Position numbers and translations under genes: made by a program. From assembly GCA_020081605.1 (NCBI GenBank), contig JAHREC010000062.1, positions 1,550,001 through 1,614,000 on the forward strand: a DNA stretch of 64,000 bases, written 5' to 3'. The stretch's first letter is position 1, and each line of letters opens with the position of its first letter. The notes under the pieces were generated by a model, which saw only the letters and a list, made by a program, of their open reading frames with translations, had not been told where the DNA came from and made no database searches. This DNA is from Albifimbria verrucaria. Lineage: Eukaryota > Ascomycota > Sordariomycetes > Hypocreales > Stachybotryaceae. This document shows, piece after piece, positions 60,451 to 64,000 of this stretch.

Positions 60451-62200
60451 TATAATAAAAAGAGTATATATAAAGTACCTTAGGCTATTATATTATATAA
60501 CTATATAAAAATCTTATTTAATAATTAATAATTAATTAACCTTATATAAAAAGGTTTAGTAAGTTAAAATCTTATAATTTATTAATACTACCTTCGTCTA
60601 CTTAATTACCTTAGATTCTATAATATTTTATAATAATTCTTTAATTTCTATATGTTCTTATTAAAAAGAATATAATATTTAAAACTTCAATAATAAAAGC
60701 CTAAATATAAAAAGAATCCTTAATAAGGATTAAAGAATAAAGCTTTATCTTAAAACTTATTATTAATATTATTAATAATACTAATATTTTTATAATTATG
60801 TTTCTTATAAATAATTCCTTAATGAAATATATATAATAAATCAATATAATCTACCTTAATAAAGCTTCTTATTATAGAATCCTTTTATATATACTATAAG
60901 TATTAAATATATAAAAGGGTTTAATAACCCTTAATAAGAGATAGTAAGACATATTTTAAGATAATAAAAAAGATTAAATACTTTATCTTTAAATATAAAA
61001 AGATTTATTTATCTTTTTAAAAGCCTTTAAAAGCTAAATACTTAATATATATTATTTTATTAAATAACACGTTAATAATTAAATATATTTAATATAACAA
61101 AAGAATTCATTATTATTATTATTATTAAAAGATTAATTATTATATTTTAGGCTATCCTATAGGCCTCAAGGATTAAAGCCCTTAAAAAATCAATTATAAA
61201 TAAGAAAATAGTTTAATCTTCAGCTATATAAGAAGAATTGTAAATAATTAATTTGTTTTATATACTATTTATAAGAAGGCTAAAACCCTATTAACTTCTG
61301 AATAAATTTAAATAATTCTAAAATTCTAAATAATATAAATATATAATTTATTAAAGACTAGGGATTAAAGTTGGTCTTTATAAAGATGCTATAGCTATAA
61401 AGAATTAATGTTATTTATATTTCTATATATAATATACAATATATACTCTTTATTATTATAAATAAGTATAATATTATGAAGATATTTGATTATTTATAGT
61501 TAAATATTAATAATGATTTAAAACTTAAAAGAATTCCTATATTATTATCTATAATTATCCTTGAAGATTTAAAAACCTATCTTAGCTTATATAGATAGAT
61601 TTAATAATATAAGAATATGATAGTTAAATATATAATAATAAATAAATATTTTTTATGAATATATTAAAGAAAAAGGCTTATATTTATTTAACTAAGATTT
61701 TAAATATCTTCTATATCCTCCTTACTAAAAGTAATAATTATTTAGGTTTATATTAAAGCCATTTATTAAATTATAAAAATTTAAGAATATAATCTATAAT
61801 AAAAAAATAAGATTATTATTCTATATTAAGATATTTAATTATATTATTAATATATTAAAAGAATAAACCTATTTTATAGATAAATTAATTTATATATTTA
61901 AAAAATTAAAAAACTTTATTATTATTTTAAAAGAAGCTCTAAAATAATTATATCAAATTTGTAAAAACCTTATGAATATATTTATTATATTTATCTTTAA
62001 AAGCAAAATATATTATACCTTTATATAGATTATTAAAGCTTTAATAATATTATAAAAAGTTAGTAGTTTTTATTTTTAGCTTTAAAAATCCTTTAATATA
62101 TATTAAGAATAGAATTTTTATTAAAAATTTATATTTTTAGAAATTATTATATTAGATTCTTAAAAGATAAATATAAAATAGCTTTTGGAATATACTATAC

Positions 62201-62355
62201 TTATTATAAATATATTATAATTATTATAAATATATTATAATTATTATAAATATAGTATAATTATTATAAGTATAGTATAATTATTATAAATATAGTATAA
62301 TTATTATAAATATATTATAATTATTATAAATATAGTATAATTATTATAAATATAT
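62201..62355. repeat. 20-base minisatellite
   Basis: Seven consecutive 20-base units (62,201-62,340) plus a partial one. The unit is TTATTATAAATATAGTATAA or the same with ATTA for AGTA. Variation among units is nearly all a G/T choice at one position plus one A/G change. Confidence 0.95.
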
Positions 62356-64000
62356 AATTATATTATTTAGTATAATTAATATATTATTTATCTTTTAGGC
62401 TTATATATATAAAATATTATAAAGCTATTAGATTTAATTTATAAGCTATATTTAGATAATATTTATATTTTTTATAAAATTATAACTTTTATAATAAATA
62501 TTTCTATTAGAGTTTAAAGTAACTTGAAAAGCTATGTTTTTTATTAATTTAAGTAAATAATATTTTTAAGCTAAATAGAATATTTAGAATTAATTTTATT
62601 AATAAATAATTCAATTATAAGTACTATACAGATTAATAATATTATTGAAAAAAATAAAGATTTATAAAAAGTATAAATATTCTTAAGATTTTAAAATTTT
62701 TATTAGAGATTTATATATAAACATATTATTATTATAATATTCTTAATTATAGTTTTATAAGATAAGTAAAAAAAAAAAACTAAAGCTTATATAGCTTTAT
62801 AAAAATAAATAATAAGTATTTTAATATCTTATTTAATTATTTTAAAAATTATATTTATTTTAATATCATAAGCTAGGTTTAAATATTAAGATAAAAATAA
62901 ATATCTTAAAGTAAATAAAAATAATTATTTTATTATAGCTTAATTTAAAAGAATATTAATATTATATAATTCTTTAATTAGAAAATAGGAATAAAATAGA
63001 ATTAAATTATAGAATATTAGATAAAAGGATTATTAATAATTGTTCAAGCTTATAAATATTAATATTATTATATTAAAAAAATAATTATATTAATAAAAAT
63101 CTTATATAATTATTAAAATTCAAATAATCTTTTGAGTTAAATTAAGTAAAAAAATAATTATATTAATATATATTCTTTATATTTTATAGTTTTATAGTTA
63201 AATATTAATAAAAAGCTTTTAAATATATTAATATTTTATTTAAAAAAATAAATAAGATAAATTATAATAAACTTTATATCTATATAAAGCTATCTAGCTA
63301 CTAGCCTTAAAATCCTCCTTTATTTATTTAATAAATTTATAAAATTATTCAAAATAGAGTATATAATAAATATAATAATATATTAAGGTATATTTATTTA
63401 AATAAAAATAATAATAATAAAGATTAATAATAATAATCAAGGCCTTTAATAAATTATATATTATTAAATACATAATATATAGAATATATAAGTAATTTAT
63501 AATTATATTATAATAATCTTTAATAGAAGGTATAGATCTATAAATTTTTAATATATTAAAGCCTTTAAATATATTATTAAGGTTATATTATAAAGGATTA
63601 ATAAATTAATTTAAATAACTTTCTAGGATATATTATAAAAGCTTATAGTTTTAATTTATAATATACTAAGAATATGTTAAAATTATATATATTTTATAAA
63701 TTTAATATAAAGCTATTTTTAAGCTATTTTATAAATAATTTAGATATTTTTATTATAAAGCTAGGTTTAAGAATTTTATTTAATAAACCTTAAAGATATA
63801 TATTAATTTTTTTATAGGCTTTTATAATTAAAATAATAATATTTTCAATAGAATATTATTCTTATTATAATATTATAAACCCTTTATAAGATATAGTTGT
63901 AAAATTAAATCTTAGAGTAATATTAAATTATATTTAAATATTTTAAAAATAATAAATAAAGCTTTTAAAAAGAATATTATAATAATTATATATTAAAATT

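Noticed and set aside
62201..62355. CRISPR-like array
   Set aside because: Units are contiguous with no unique spacers, and the genome is eukaryotic.

Overview
The window is nuclear DNA of a filamentous ascomycete. The proteins read like those of Sordariomycetes, probably Hypocreales: short GT-AG introns of about 50-95 bases, ERMES subunit Mmm1, HapE, the alkaline Ale1-type MBOAT, a Mei2-like RRM protein, and a fungal Ser-rich membrane protein. The genus cannot be fixed from the sequence alone.

Bases 1-45,300 have balanced composition and carry about 18 genes, nearly all housekeeping. In order they are VPS45 (5' end only, -), MMM1 (+), RCE1 (-), a Ser-rich membrane protein (+), ALE1 (-), a GDP-mannose transporter (-), an SDR (-), acireductone dioxygenase (-), a derlin (-), the centromeric histone CENP-A (+), a small membrane protein (+), aminopeptidase P (-), an importin-13/Kap122-type karyopherin (+), mitochondrial TrpRS (-), mitochondrial uS10 (-), FCF2 (-), HAP5/HapE (+), SEC15 (-), a Mei2-like protein (+) and a SUN-domain protein (-). 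They form no single pathway. Recurring themes are the secretory pathway and ER (VPS45, RCE1, GMT, derlin, SEC15, SUN protein) and mitochondria (MMM1, TrpRS, uS10m).

Almost every conserved long gene is broken by one or more single-base shortenings inside short mononucleotide runs. The pattern looks like uncorrected long-read consensus error rather than gene decay.

At about 45,340, roughly 140 bases upstream of the SUN-protein start codon, the sequence switches to a very AT-rich block that runs off the window end (at least 18.6 kb). No gene is seen in it. Surviving C is almost never followed by A and surviving G almost never preceded by T, which is the footprint of repeat-induced point mutation (RIP). 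The block holds two diverged direct copies of one repeat about 10.7 kb apart, a large foldback, a roughly 250-base (AAT)n tract, two minisatellites, a few GC-retaining islands that look like transposon ends, and a 1,567-base stretch with only five G/C bases. It is a candidate centromere/pericentromere or RIP-derived heterochromatin. The gene for the centromeric histone itself lies about 25 kb away.
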